From CALFXN01 sp937957815 (lineage in GTDB: Bacteria; Synergistota; Synergistia; Synergistales; Aminobacteriaceae): a DNA stretch of 34,657 bases. Shown one piece after another: positions 7,347 to 15,264 of this stretch. Under the pieces are notes generated by a model that saw only the letters and a list, made by a program, of their open reading frames with translations, was not told the DNA's origin and made no database searches. Within the stretch, counting starts at the first letter, position 1, and the number at the start of each line of letters is the position of its first letter. The stretch covers positions 1-34,657 of the forward strand of contig DAIQNX010000033.1 in NCBI GenBank assembly GCA_036788195.1, read 5' to 3'. The position numbers were made by a program, and so were the translations under genes.

Positions 7347-8609
7347 TTAACAGATCGATCTTCCCGTCGCGACCCGTTCTCCAAGCTTGAACACCTCGGC
7401 GACGACCGTTCCGCCCGCGTGGTAGGCGAGCGCGGCGGGAGTCTCCCCGTCGAGCAGCAGGAAATCCGCCTGCTTTCCGGCCCCGAGGCTTCCGACGCGG
7501 TCGGCGAGCCCAAGGGCGTATGCGGCGTTGAGCGTCGCCGCCGTGAGCGCCTCTTCGACGGTGAGACCCATCTGCATGACCGACAGCCCGAAGACGAACG
7601 GCATCGACTCGCAGTAGCACGATCCCGGATTGCAGTCCGTCGCGACGGCGACCGCGATCCCCCGCTCGATCATGTTGCGCGCGCGGGCGTAGGGCTTCCG
7701 GAGACTGTACGCCGTCGCGGGAAGGAGATTCGCGACGACCCCGGCCCGGGCCATCGCGTCGAGTCCAGCGTCCCCGGCCGCGAGAAGGTGCTCGGCCGAT
7801 ATGGCCCCGACCTCGGCGGCGAGCGCCGCGCCGCCCGTGTCGTGGACCTCGTCGGCGTGGACGCGCGGACGCAGTCCGGCCCGCTTGCCGGCCTCGAGGA
7901 TCCGGCGGCTCTGGTCGACGGAGAAGACGCCCTCCTCGCAGAAGACGTCGCAGAACGTCGCGATCCCCTGGTCGGCGGCCACGGGGATCATCTCCCGGAC
8001 CAGAAGATCGACGTAGGCGTCGGGAGAGCTTCGAAATTCGGCGGGAACCGCGTGCGCGCCCATGAACGTGACTGCTGCGTCGAGCGGCGTCTCGCGACGG
8101 ACCCGGTCGATGACCGCGAGCATCCGGAGCTCCGTCGCCGTATCGAGCCCGTAGCCGCTCTTCATCTCCATCGTCGTCGTCCCGGAGGCGAGGGCGCGGA
8201 GCGCGTTCGACCTCGTGACGCGGTAGAGCTCCTCGTCAGTCGCGTTCCGTACCGCGTTGACGGACGAGAGGATGCCGCCGCCGCGCCTGAGGATCTCGAG
8301 ATAGGGGACGCCGGAAAGCCGGAGCGAGAACTCTTCCTCCCGCGTCTTCGCGAAGCACGCGTGCGTGTGCGGGTCGACGAACCCCGGGATGCAGCAGCGC
8401 CCCCCGCCGTCGATCTCCGTATCGACGCGTCGCCCCTTCGCCATGGCAAGGACGCCGGCCTCCTTTCCGACGGCCTCGATACGACCGTCGGCGATCAGCA
8501 TCGCGCCCGGCGCGTGGCGGACCACGTCCCCCTGAAGGGCGCCCGCCGAAGGTTTCCCATGATCGACGGGCGTCACGAGCGCGACATTCCGGAGCAGTCC
8601 GAGGGTCAT
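7347..8609 (-). CDS. hutI: Imidazolonepropionase
   Basis: Hydrolyses 4-imidazolone-5-propionate to N-formimino-L-glutamate, step three of histidine degradation. The 420-residue protein is a metal-dependent amidohydrolase. Visible are the metal-binding DPHTHACF segment (HxH), the substrate-site KSGYGL, the metal-site HADE, the SAEHLL motif and ATDCNPGSCYCESM with the conserved Asp of the active site. The ATG at 8609 overlaps the TGA of ftcD by four bases (ATGA), so translation is coupled. The open frame continues upstream inside ftcD but without family similarity. Confidence 0.96.
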   Translation of the reverse strand: MTLGLLRNVALVTPVDHGKPSAGALQGDVVRHAPGAMLIADGRIEAVGKEAGVLAMAKGRRVDTEIDGGGRCCIPGFVDPHTHACFAKTREEEFSLRLSGVPYLEILRRGGGILSSVNAVRNATDEELYRVTRSNALRALASGTTTMEMKSGYGLDTATELRMLAVIDRVRRETPLDAAVTFMGAHAVPAEFRSSPDAYVDLLVREMIPVAADQGIATFCDVFCEEGVFSVDQSRRILEAGKRAGLRPRVHADEVHDTGGAALAAEVGAISAEHLLAAGDAGLDAMARAGVVANLLPATAYSLRKPYARARNMIERGIAVAVATDCNPGSCYCESMPFVFGLSVMQMGLTVEEALTAATLNAAYALGLADRVGSLGAGKQADFLLLDGETPAALAYHAGGTVVAEVFKLGERVATGRSIC

Positions 8610-9517
8610 TCGGACGCGCCCCCGCTCTCGAGAAGCCGGACTTCGAGCACCTGCCTCGGGTCGAAGTCCTTCACCTGGAGGTAGTAGGCCGCGCTCCTGA
8701 GAATCGCGTCGGCCGGAATCATGCCGTAGATCTCCGTGTCGAGCACGCGGACGCCGTAGCGTGCGGCCTCCATCCGGACGACCTCGAGGATCCGGTACAG
8801 GTCCGCCTTTTCGTAGTCGACGATGTTCATGCTGACCTGGACGATGCCACGCTCCGCGAGATCGACGCCCATCGCCTTGACGGCCGGGAAGCCGCCGCCC
8901 GACGCGCGGATGGTTTTCGCGATCGTGTCGGCCACGGCGACGTCGGACGTCCCGAGGTTGATGTTGAACGCGACGAGAAACCTCCTCGCCCCGATGACGG
9001 TCGCGCCCGCCGTCGGGTGGAGCTTCGGCTCGCCGACGTCGGGATGCCGTTCGGTGTTGGCGACTTCCATCTTCAGAACCTCGTACTGCCCCTTGCGGAT
9101 GACTTCGAGGCGTTTGCGGTCCGGACGCGTCGCGGCGTCTTCGTAGAAGTACACGGGAATTCCCGTCTCGCGGTGGTAGCGGGTACCGAAGTCGCGCGCG
9201 AGACGGACGCACTCGTCCATCGCGATGTTGCGGATGGGCGTGAACGGAATGACGTCGACCGCGCCGATGCGCGGATGAGCTCCGGTGTGGGCGTTCATGT
9301 CGATGTGTTCCCTGGCCGACAACGCGGCCTCGATCAGTGCGTCGCAGATCGGTTCGGGTTCCCCCGCGAGACTCACGACGAGCCTGTTGTGATCCGCGTC
9401 GGCGCGGTAATCCAGCAGCGAGCATCCGTTCCGTCCGCGAAACGGCGCGACGATCGCCTCGATGACATCCTTTCTCCGTCCCTCACTGAAATTCGGCACG
9501 CATTCCACAAGTCGCAT
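8606..9517 (-). CDS. ftcD: Glutamate formimidoyltransferase
   Basis: Transfers the formimino group of N-formimino-L-glutamate to tetrahydrofolate, yielding glutamate and 5-formimino-THF, the last carbon-skeleton step of histidine degradation. The 303-residue protein corresponds to the N-terminal formiminotransferase domain of FTCD; the cyclodeaminase is a separate gene (fchA) further down the operon. It begins MRLVECVPNFSEGR, the family's near-invariant N-terminus. It also shows DADHNRLVVSLAG, NAHTGAHPRIGAVDV with the catalytic His, and FNINLGTSDVAVA. It is the first gene of the hut operon, with a GGAGG ribosome binding site 12 bases before the ATG and a promoter further upstream. Confidence 0.96.
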   Translation of the reverse strand: MRLVECVPNFSEGRRKDVIEAIVAPFRGRNGCSLLDYRADADHNRLVVSLAGEPEPICDALIEAALSAREHIDMNAHTGAHPRIGAVDVIPFTPIRNIAMDECVRLARDFGTRYHRETGIPVYFYEDAATRPDRKRLEVIRKGQYEVLKMEVANTERHPDVGEPKLHPTAGATVIGARRFLVAFNINLGTSDVAVADTIAKTIRASGGGFPAVKAMGVDLAERGIVQVSMNIVDYEKADLYRILEVVRMEAARYGVRVLDTEIYGMIPADAILRSAAYYLQVKDFDPRQVLEVRLLESGGASE

Positions 9518-9558
9518 GGGCTCTATGCCCCTCCTTTTCGCTGGTGCGGTTTTACGTC

Positions 9559-9578
9559 ACTATACCCGCTCGCGCGGG
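9559..9578 (-). promoter_or_regulatory. Hut operon promoter with overlapping palindrome
   Basis: On the minus strand TATAGT (9564-9559) is a good -10 box about 40 bases before ftcD. Directly next to it, in the spacer region, is the inverted repeat CCCGC-TCGC-GCGGG (9565-9578), well placed for a repressor. No clear -35 box is present, which would suit a regulated promoter. No hut regulator gene is in the window. Confidence 0.5.
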
Positions 9579-9607
9579 AAAACGGAAGATCCGGACGAAC
9601 GCATACG

Positions 9608-9643
9608 AAAAAACGGGCCGCCGGTATCTCTCCGGAATGCCCG
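9608..9643 (-). terminator. Intrinsic terminator after the methyltransferase gene
   Basis: Read on the minus strand, a hairpin made of CGGGC/GCCCG and CCGG/CCGG arms (9643-9614) is followed by a run of six T (plus-strand A-run 9608-9613). It lies 23 bases after the stop of the methyltransferase and before the hut promoter. Confidence 0.7.
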
Positions 9644-9665
9644 TCCGCGCCCGGTGCGGCCGACG

Positions 9666-10259
9666 TCAGAAATTTCCGGCGACTGTGAGGCGCCTGCGCG
9701 GCTTCGTGCAGCGATAGACGAACGCCGGAGGGATGTTCCTGAGGACGAAGGAGATCCGGACGTCCTCGAAGCGTGCCTCGAGTTCCCGCCGCATCTGCTG
9801 GGAGTACTGGAACGCGATGAACATCCCGGACGGAGCCAGGGCCGACCGGACAGCGTCGAGGATCCGCCGCCTGAGATCGGCCGGGAAGACCGCGAACGGG
9901 AGGCTCGACAGAATGTAGTCGAAACCACCGGCGCCGCGCGAACGCGCCACGTCGTCGAGAAGCGCCGCGTCCGGATAGTACTCGGGACCGGGATATTCGG
10001 CCTCGAGCTTCGAGCGCATGACGGGGTCGATTTCGAAGACGAACAGCCGGCAACCCGGTACGACTCTCCGGCAGATCCGGCGCGTGAAGACGCCCGTCCC
10101 CGCGCCGAGTTCCGCGATCGCGCGGGAGCCTTCCCAGTCCACCGGAGAAAGCATTGCGCGCGCAAGGAAGCGGGAACTCGGCGTGATGCTGCCGACCCGT
10201 CTCGGAGCACCGATAAACCGCTTGAGAAACAGGAGCTTTTCCGTGTATTCTTTCAACAT
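9666..10259 (-). CDS. PmtA-like class I SAM-dependent methyltransferase (phospholipid N-methyltransferase family)
   Basis: A 197-residue protein. Residues 17-36 (IGAPRRVGSITPSSRFLARA) and the SAM-binding motif I AELGAGTGVFTRRI (about 48-61) are followed by the acidic motif II FEIDP, the active-site-like SSLPF (about 117) and the C-terminal RNIPPAFVYRC. This order, especially GxxxPSSxxLAxxM and the late NxPPAxVxR, is characteristic of bacterial PmtA-type methyltransferases that methylate phosphatidylethanolamine. The rRNA dimethyltransferase KsgA is a more distant relative. The substrate is inferred from family resemblance only. The gene is monocistronic, with a GGAGG ribosome binding site, its own promoter in a divergent region and a terminator. 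Confidence 0.75.
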   Translation of the reverse strand: MLKEYTEKLLFLKRFIGAPRRVGSITPSSRFLARAMLSPVDWEGSRAIAELGAGTGVFTRRICRRVVPGCRLFVFEIDPVMRSKLEAEYPGPEYYPDAALLDDVARSRGAGGFDYILSSLPFAVFPADLRRRILDAVRSALAPSGMFIAFQYSQQMRRELEARFEDVRISFVLRNIPPAFVYRCTKPRRRLTVAGNF

Positions 10260-10333
10260 CGAACACTATCCTCCGAATCAAAGGTGCGGATTCCTCCCGC
10301 GAAACCGGGCGGGACTTTGTGAATGCACCGGAC

Positions 10334-10383
10334 ATTAACAGCAGTGACAGATCGTTGTCAAGCGGACCTGGCGGAGAGATATT
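10334..10383. promoter_or_regulatory. Divergent promoters sharing one palindromic operator
   Basis: A palindrome TGACA-GATCGT-TGTCA occupies 10345-10360. Its right arm forms the -35 of both promoters. Minus strand: TTGACA (10361-10356), 16 bases, GTTAAT (10339-10334), serving the methyltransferase. Plus strand: TTGTCA (10355-10360), 17 bases, GATATT (10378-10383), serving the DUF1232-cupin pair. A dimeric regulator binding here would block both. Confidence 0.6.
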
Positions 10384-10410
10384 CGCATATCATATGAAAG
10401 GGATGACGAC

Positions 10411-10704
10411 ATGTCTCTGAGAGAAACGGCCGCCGTCGCGAAACGCGAGCTGACCGTCTGGCGCGATGTCCTCCGGGACGACCGGACGCCTCGTGCCGCG
10501 CGCTGGATTCTGGCCGGACTCTTCGCCTATCTCGCGAGCCCCGTCGATTTCATCCCGGACTTCATTCCCGGACTCGGCTTCCTCGACGACCTTCTGATTC
10601 TCGCCGGAGGGCTATGGCTCGTCCGGAGACTCGTTCCGCCGGGCGTCATCGCTGACGCCCGGGCGGCATATCCGAAAGCGCACGGAAAGGAGCTGCACGA
10701 ATGA
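10411..10704 (+). CDS. DUF1232 (YkvA-like) small membrane protein
   Basis: A 97-residue protein with the DUF1232 core: RWILAGLFAYLASPVDFIPD, then FIPGLGFLDDLLILAGGL. The PxDxIPDxIPxxGxxDD signature between two hydrophobic helices is nearly invariant in this family, whose function is not known. Residues 1-30 are charged and helical. The ribosome binding site is weak (AAAGGG). The stop overlaps the start of the cupin gene (ATGATGA), so the two are co-translated. They share a promoter region with the divergent methyltransferase, which hints at envelope or lipid homeostasis, but that is inference. Confidence 0.85.
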   Translation: MSLRETAAVAKRELTVWRDVLRDDRTPRAARWILAGLFAYLASPVDFIPDFIPGLGFLDDLLILAGGLWLVRRLVPPGVIADARAAYPKAHGKELHE

Positions 10705-11087
10705 TGAAAATACGTCGTCCCGATGAGGCGCGGAGGTTCGTGACAAGCGACGACTCGGAAGTCGTCGAGGTCTTCCATCCCGACCGGGAAAACCTGCCGG
10801 ACGGGATGGCCTGCAGTATCGCCCACGCTCGCGTCGCCGCCGGGAGCGCGACGGCCCCTCATTCCCTCGCGACGTCGACGGAAGTGTACTGGATCCTGTC
10901 CGGACGCGGACAAATGCACATCGACGCCGAAACGTCCCCAGTCGAGCCCGGCGACGCGGTGCTCATCCCTCCGGGCTCGGTCCAGTGGATCGAGACCGCG
11001 GGGAGAGAAGACCTCGTCTTTCTCTGCGTCGTCACGCCTCCGTGGAAGGCAGGGGACGACCGCAGGAGAACCGCCGCGATCCCCTGA
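10701..11087 (+). CDS. Cupin domain protein
   Basis: A 128-residue single-domain cupin. The first cupin motif is degenerate (TAPHSLATSTEVYWILSGRG: H and E kept), and the second is PGDAVLIPPGSVQWIE, in which the usual metal-binding His of motif 2 is replaced by Gln. The fold is clear; the chemistry is not. Metal binding may be incomplete, so it could be a sensor, isomerase or non-catalytic protein. AAGGAG lies eight bases before the ATG. The start overlaps the DUF1232 stop. No obvious terminator follows within the 118-base gap. Confidence 0.85.
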   Translation: MMKIRRPDEARRFVTSDDSEVVEVFHPDRENLPDGMACSIAHARVAAGSATAPHSLATSTEVYWILSGRGQMHIDAETSPVEPGDAVLIPPGSVQWIETAGREDLVFLCVVTPPWKAGDDRRRTAAIP

Positions 11088-11138
11088 CGCCTCCGCCGAC
11101 GCATCGCACGGCCTGACATGCCGTACCTTCGAAGACTG

Positions 11139-11147
11139 TGATATCAT
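11139..11147 (+). promoter_or_regulatory. Extended -10 promoter of the M48/CsgG-like operon
   Basis: TGATATCAT is an extended -10 element (TGn plus TATCAT) with no recognisable -35. It lies 58 bases upstream of the M48 peptidase start, with a GAGGAGG ribosome binding site between. Confidence 0.45.
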
Positions 11148-11205
11148 GGTTTCGGAAGATCACGGCACTATTTCATATTGAATACAGAATTGAGGAGGAC
11201 TCCCT

Positions 11206-12387
11206 GTGCGACGGATACTGCCTGCGATTCTCTCTCTGCTCTGCGCGATTCTCGCGGGAGGCGAGGTTCTGGCCGAAGTCATCTGCGACATGAGAACAAG
11301 CCTCTATTACAAACCCGATTGCGCGTTTCTCCCCCTTGCGGAATTCCAGGAAGTCCTGCCGGATGAGCAGACCGCATTCCGTCAGGGCTACCGGAAGAGC
11401 CCCCGGAGTTTCCTCGAAGATGAACATCGCATGGAGGTCCAGCTCTCCGCCTACTGGGATCAGTTCCTTCGGGACACCCTGACCCTGTACCCCCGGAACC
11501 ATGCGCTTACGAAACGCGTTCACGCCGTCGCCGACCGCATCCTTCCGGTCGTGACCCGGAATTACGTCCCGCTCAAGGCGTACGTTACCGCGGGGAAAGG
11601 GATGCTTTCCTTCACAGTGCTCGGAGGAGGGCTCGTACTCACCGGCGATCTCGTCGAGGCGTGCGCGACCGACGACGAACTCGCGGCGCTCATTGCGCAC
11701 GAACTCGCGCACTTCGACCGGGAGGATCTCCTCCGCGCGATCGGCGAGATCAAGGGGATGGATCTTTTCGTCGCCGTCGCGATGGATCACGCGTTCACGG
11801 CGCGGGAGCTGAAACACGTCCTCGAGGCGACGCTTTCGGTCGCCGCGAAAGGATACGACGCGGATACCGAGGCGCGGGCGGATGCGCTCGCCATGGTCTA
11901 CATGAGCCAGGCCGGGTTTCCCCCCGAGGCGTATCTCTCCGCGATGGACCGGCTCGGACGCGCCGGAGCGCACCGCACCTTCCTGAGCCGCCACCAGAAT
12001 ATGACGGCGAAGGTCAACGCTCTCGCGAAACTGCTTCCCGATCTCCGCCACAAGGGAGAGATCCCGATGGGAAAGGTCACCCTCTCGCCGGAGTACACGC
12101 TCGATGCGGAATCGCTCAGGAGCCGGGCGCTGCAGGCGCTCGGAAGAAACGATGTCCGCCTGCGCGTCTTCGAGTGTCTCGGGGAGAAGCTTCCCTACCG
12201 GGGTCTGTACGTCCGGATCGAGGATCTCATGTCCGAATTCGGATCGGAGGATTCCCGGACGAAACTCGCGGAGGCGCTCCGAGGCGCGTATCTCCCGACG
12301 TACCCGCGGTTTTCCTACGTGACGATCGAACTGACCCGCTCCTGGAAGAAGGAGGGCTTCCACACGTCCTCCTTCGCTCTGGACTAG
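11206..12387 (+). CDS. Exported M48-family zinc metallopeptidase
   Basis: A 393-residue protein starting at GTG behind a strong GAGGAGG site. A signal peptide is clear (MRRILPAILSLLCAILAGGE, cleavage near VLAE). The zinc site HELAH is at residues 165-169, and the third ligand is probably Glu222 in TEARADALA, as in the M48 family (BepA/LoiP-like periplasmic proteases). The central segment PLKAYVTAGKGMLSFTVLGG corresponds to the family's conserved strand before the zinc helix (normally N-A-x-x-x-P-G-x-x-x-x-x-x-G-L); the usual Asn is not evident. No TPR domain is visible; the C-terminal 130 residues are unlike BepA. The two genes that follow at once also encode exported proteins, so it may process or assemble them. 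Confidence 0.88.
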   Translation: MRRILPAILSLLCAILAGGEVLAEVICDMRTSLYYKPDCAFLPLAEFQEVLPDEQTAFRQGYRKSPRSFLEDEHRMEVQLSAYWDQFLRDTLTLYPRNHALTKRVHAVADRILPVVTRNYVPLKAYVTAGKGMLSFTVLGGGLVLTGDLVEACATDDELAALIAHELAHFDREDLLRAIGEIKGMDLFVAVAMDHAFTARELKHVLEATLSVAAKGYDADTEARADALAMVYMSQAGFPPEAYLSAMDRLGRAGAHRTFLSRHQNMTAKVNALAKLLPDLRHKGEIPMGKVTLSPEYTLDAESLRSRALQALGRNDVRLRVFECLGEKLPYRGLYVRIEDLMSEFGSEDSRTKLAEALRGAYLPTYPRFSYVTIELTRSWKKEGFHTSSFALD

Positions 12388-12399
12388 GGAGGGATGTCC

Positions 12400-13221
12400 G
12401 TGCGCCCGCATTTTTCTTTCGCGCCGGTGGTATTCGCGACCATCGTCTTTGCCGCTTTCGTCCCGGAAGCGTCGGGGGCCTCCCCGCTTCCGAAGACGGG
12501 ACGCGTCGCGCTCGTCCTTCAGGCGGCGGATCCGGCGGACATGCCTGCCGCGTCGATCATCGAGACGGAGGACATGATCCGCAGGGGGTTGATCGCAGCG
12601 GGCTATACGGTCGTTGACGAGCGGAAGCTCGAACGCATCCGGAGGGACCGGGCGGCGTTGCTCGCGCTCGAGGGGAACGCGGAGGGCATCCTGAGGCTCG
12701 GCGCTCGATACGGCGTGAACACCTTCGTCAGGGGAAACGTCTCCGTTCACGCGTCCCGGAAGAACGACGCGAACCTCTACACCGCGACCGCAGTGATTTC
12801 GGTCAGGGCGGTCGCGAGCTCGGCGGCCTTCGTCTTTTCCGAGACGATCGAAGGCCGCGACATGGGCTACACGCCTCAGGACGCGCGGCACAGGGCGCTC
12901 GCGCAGGCGGCGAAAACCATGGAAGCCCGCCTCGCGGGAGAAGTCCGTCCCTCCCCGACGCCCTCATTCGAGCGGTCCAGGCTCCGGCTCGTCGTCCGCA
13001 ATATCCCTTCCTTTCAACAGGCGAACGCGATTCTGGAAACGTGCAGGACCGCGCAGGGAACGATGAGCGCGGCGATGAAGGGGTACGGCGAGGGGGCCGT
13101 GACGATCGAGGTCGATTTCGTCGGCGACGCCGCCCGCCTCCGCCAGGCGCTTCTCGACAGGGGGCTTCCGCTGTCGTTCGCTCCCGTCTCCGGAACGACG
13201 CTGGAGGCCGTCCGCCAATGA
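12400..13221 (+). CDS. Exported CsgG/FlgT-like protein (first of a pair)
   Basis: About 273 residues after the GTG at 12400; an ATG at 12394 is possible, but the GGGAGGG site abuts it and sits six bases from the GTG. A hydrophobic signal segment ends near EASGAS. The mature N-terminal part, with ETEDMIRRGLIAAGYTVVDE and the later GVNTFVRGNVSV, has the pattern of CsgG-type domains: paired helix, GxxVVD strand, then a YGVxxxVxG strand. The C-terminal region (RLRLVVRNIPSFQQANAILE onward) looks like a small separate alpha/beta domain of the kind found in flagellar assembly protein FlgT-like proteins. The gene overlaps the next by four bases. Function is unknown; an envelope or flagellar-basal role is inference from the che genes downstream. 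Confidence 0.6.
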   Translation: MRPHFSFAPVVFATIVFAAFVPEASGASPLPKTGRVALVLQAADPADMPAASIIETEDMIRRGLIAAGYTVVDERKLERIRRDRAALLALEGNAEGILRLGARYGVNTFVRGNVSVHASRKNDANLYTATAVISVRAVASSAAFVFSETIEGRDMGYTPQDARHRALAQAAKTMEARLAGEVRPSPTPSFERSRLRLVVRNIPSFQQANAILETCRTAQGTMSAAMKGYGEGAVTIEVDFVGDAARLRQALLDRGLPLSFAPVSGTTLEAVRQ

Positions 13222-14138
13222 CGGCCGCATGGACGGCTCGGATGAAGTCATCCTTTCCGATCGTCTGCTTGTGGTGCGTTCTCCTCGTCGCGCTCCCCGC
13301 TCAGGCGGCGATGCGCATCGGCGTCATCGACTTCCGGGATGCGTCGGGAAGCGGACTCAACGCCGCCGCGCTGCGCGCGCTCACGGCGACGCTCGTCGAA
13401 GAACTGTACAAAACCCGGTGTTTCGAAATCGTCGAACGGGAGCGTATCGACGAGATCGCGCGACGGAAGAGCCTGATTCTCCAGGGATTCCTGCCACAGT
13501 CGCAGGCCGCGGACATCGGACAGGAACTCGAGGCCCGGGCGCTCGTCACCGGCGTCGTCACGGGATGGAGCGTCGTCCGGACCCCGGGAATGGGCAACGA
13601 CAGGGCGGTCGGGCAAGTCGCGCTCGACGTCCGCGTCGCCGACGCGCAGACTGGGCGGGAGCTCTTCCGGGTCGCGGCCGGCGGGACGGCCGACACCCTT
13701 TCCGCGAACAATCTTTTCCGGAAGGCGACGCAACGCCAGGGCGAAAACGACCTCATTCTCGCGGCGGCGGCATTTCTGGCGACCAGGGAAGCCGCGATCC
13801 GGATCGGAACGCATCCGACGCTCGTGAAACCCCTGAGCGTCCTCTCTTTTTCTCCTTCCGGCGACAGGGATTTCGTCGTCGTCGACGCCGGGAGCACCTC
13901 CGGAACCATCCGGCGCGGAGACAGACTCGTCGTCTGCAGGGAAGGCGAACCGATCCGAAACGACAAAAACGATATCATCGGAATCAGCACGCAACGCGTC
14001 GCCCTCCTCGAAGTCGTCGTCCTCCTGCCGAGATCGTCGAAGTGCGCCATTCTCGAGGGGCGGCGGGAGGATATACGCCCCGGAGACACCGTCATCTTCG
14101 CGACCGGAGAGTCGTCCGCCCCCGCCGGAAAGAGATGA
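13218..14138 (+). CDS. Exported CsgG-like protein (second of a pair)
   Basis: A 306-residue protein starting at the ATG that overlaps the previous stop (ATGA), with GGAGG ten bases upstream. The signal segment SFPIVCLWCVLLVALPAQAA is clear. The mature part begins MRIGVIDFRDASGSGLN, then LVEELYKTRCFEIVERERID and EARALVTGVVTGW. This is the standard CsgG-domain pattern (VAVxxFxD, L-x-x-x-GxFxVVERxRL, GA-x-x-x-x-G-x-V). No lipobox cysteine is seen, so it is unlike true CsgG. The C-terminal 80 residues (DFVVVDAGSTSGTIRRGDRL) resemble the FlgT C-terminal beta barrel that occurs with CsgG-like domains. Together with the preceding gene and downstream cheC/cheD it may belong to a motility or envelope complex, but this is not shown by the sequence. 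Confidence 0.7.
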   Translation: MTAAWTARMKSSFPIVCLWCVLLVALPAQAAMRIGVIDFRDASGSGLNAAALRALTATLVEELYKTRCFEIVERERIDEIARRKSLILQGFLPQSQAADIGQELEARALVTGVVTGWSVVRTPGMGNDRAVGQVALDVRVADAQTGRELFRVAAGGTADTLSANNLFRKATQRQGENDLILAAAAFLATREAAIRIGTHPTLVKPLSVLSFSPSGDRDFVVVDAGSTSGTIRRGDRLVVCREGEPIRNDKNDIIGISTQRVALLEVVVLLPRSSKCAILEGRREDIRPGDTVIFATGESSAPAGKR

Positions 14139-14167
14139 TTTCCCCCCGAACGTCGCCACGCGGAGAA

Positions 14168-14176
14168 TGGTACAAT
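14168..14176 (+). promoter_or_regulatory. Extended -10 promoter of the hemerythrin-cheC-cheD operon
   Basis: TGGTACAAT (TGn plus TACAAT) without a clear -35, 57 bases before the hemerythrin start, in the only sizeable gap (95 bases) of this gene row. Confidence 0.5.
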
Positions 14177-14233
14177 ATGGAATTATGGTTCCAGCGATTC
14201 TTCACATTCAGGCGTTTTCTGGGAGTGAGCGGC

Positions 14234-14638
14234 ATGGGAGTGGAATGGGACGAAAGCCTCTCCGTCGGCATCGGGATCATCGACGATCAGCACCGGAAAC
14301 TCATCGAACGCGTCAACGCGTTCGCCGATGCGACGGAGAGCATGGATTCGAGGGAGATCGAAAACACGATCAATTACCTGACCGGATACGTCATCCAGCA
14401 CTTCGGGGCGGAGGAGCTCATCATGATCCGAAACCGGTACCCCCGTTTCAAGGAACATCGCGACGAGCATTCGTCGTTCGTGAAGCAGGTCTTCGATGTG
14501 TTTTCGCTCCTCGGGGAACGCCCGATGACGAAGGAAGAGGCCGTCGCGCTCAGAGACACGCTCGTCCGATGGGTGACGCATCACATCAGAGTGACGGACC
14601 ACGGTATCAGCGAGACGACGAAAGGGGCACTCGCATGA
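14234..14638 (+). CDS. Bacteriohemerythrin
   Basis: A 134-residue single-domain, oxygen-binding di-iron protein. All seven ligand positions are present: His20 (DDQH), His56 and Glu60 (HFGAEE), His75 and His79 (HRDEH), His117 and Asp122 (HHIRVTD). The ATG at 14234 has GGAG eight bases upstream; the frame extends further but without similarity. Bacteriohemerythrins bind O2 reversibly and act in oxygen sensing, storage or delivery; many are fused to chemoreceptors. Here the gene overlaps cheC by four bases (ATGA), and cheC overlaps cheD, so an oxygen-linked input to chemotactic adaptation is a reasonable inference. Confidence 0.95.
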   Translation: MGVEWDESLSVGIGIIDDQHRKLIERVNAFADATESMDSREIENTINYLTGYVIQHFGAEELIMIRNRYPRFKEHRDEHSSFVKQVFDVFSLLGERPMTKEEAVALRDTLVRWVTHHIRVTDHGISETTKGALA

Positions 14639-15264
14639 GCGGCGGAATGCCCCCACTGGACTCCATGCACCTCGACGTTCTCCGCGAAATCGGGAACATC
14701 GGCGCGGGAAATGCGGCGAGCGCGCTTTCGGGTCTTCTCGCAACGAAAGTCGATATGAAAGTGACGCGCGTTCTGACGATGCCGTTCAACGAAATCGTCG
14801 ATTTCGCGGGAGGCGCCGAAACGCCCGTCGCGACCGTCTACGCCCGCTTCGAGGGGAGCATCGCCGGCAACGTCCTCTTCGTGATCGGGATCGATCAGGC
14901 CATTGCCCTGATCCGCCACGTAACCGGAGCCGTCGAGAACGACGGACTTTCCGACATGGGTTTTTCCGTGCTCCAGGAGACTGGAAATATCGTCATCGGT
15001 TCGTGCCTGACCGCGATGTCCGACTTCCTCGGATTCGAACTGCTTCCGTCCGTCCCGACGCTTGCGGTGGACATGGCGGGGGCGATCCTGAGCTTCAGCC
15101 TCTCCGAGATCGGGCGGAGCGCCGACGAGGCGATCATGATCGACGCGGGGATCACCCCCGAGGGATCGAGCCTCTCCGGCGGTTCCGGACGGCTCTTCCT
15201 CCTCCCCGATCCCGAATCCTTCGGCCGGATGTTCGCGGCATTGGGAGTGCGGATCGATGGCTAA
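14635..15264 (+). CDS. cheC: CheC-family CheY-P phosphatase
   Basis: A 209-residue protein with two CheC active-site motifs. The first is REIGNIGAGNAASALSGL (Glu18, Asn21); the second is QETGNIVIGSCLTAMSDF (Glu115, Asn118), followed by a Pro 22 residues after the Asn as in the family consensus E-x2-N-x22-P. CheC dephosphorylates CheY-P and binds CheD, and CheD binding raises its phosphatase activity. The start overlaps the hemerythrin stop, and the 3' end overlaps cheD by eight bases. No cheA, cheW, cheY or chemoreceptor is in the window, so this is a stand-alone adaptation module. Confidence 0.93.
   Translation: MSGGMPPLDSMHLDVLREIGNIGAGNAASALSGLLATKVDMKVTRVLTMPFNEIVDFAGGAETPVATVYARFEGSIAGNVLFVIGIDQAIALIRHVTGAVENDGLSDMGFSVLQETGNIVIGSCLTAMSDFLGFELLPSVPTLAVDMAGAILSFSLSEIGRSADEAIMIDAGITPEGSSLSGGSGRLFLLPDPESFGRMFAALGVRIDG

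Noticed and set aside
11088..11138. Weak hairpin ACGGC/GCCGT after the cupin gene
   Set aside because: Five-base stem without a T-run; not enough for a terminator call.
11173..12891. Minus-strand open frame of 572 codons opposite the M48 and CsgG-like genes
   Set aside because: Antisense shadow; no domain is recognisable and the plus-strand genes have signal peptides, motifs and ribosome binding sites.
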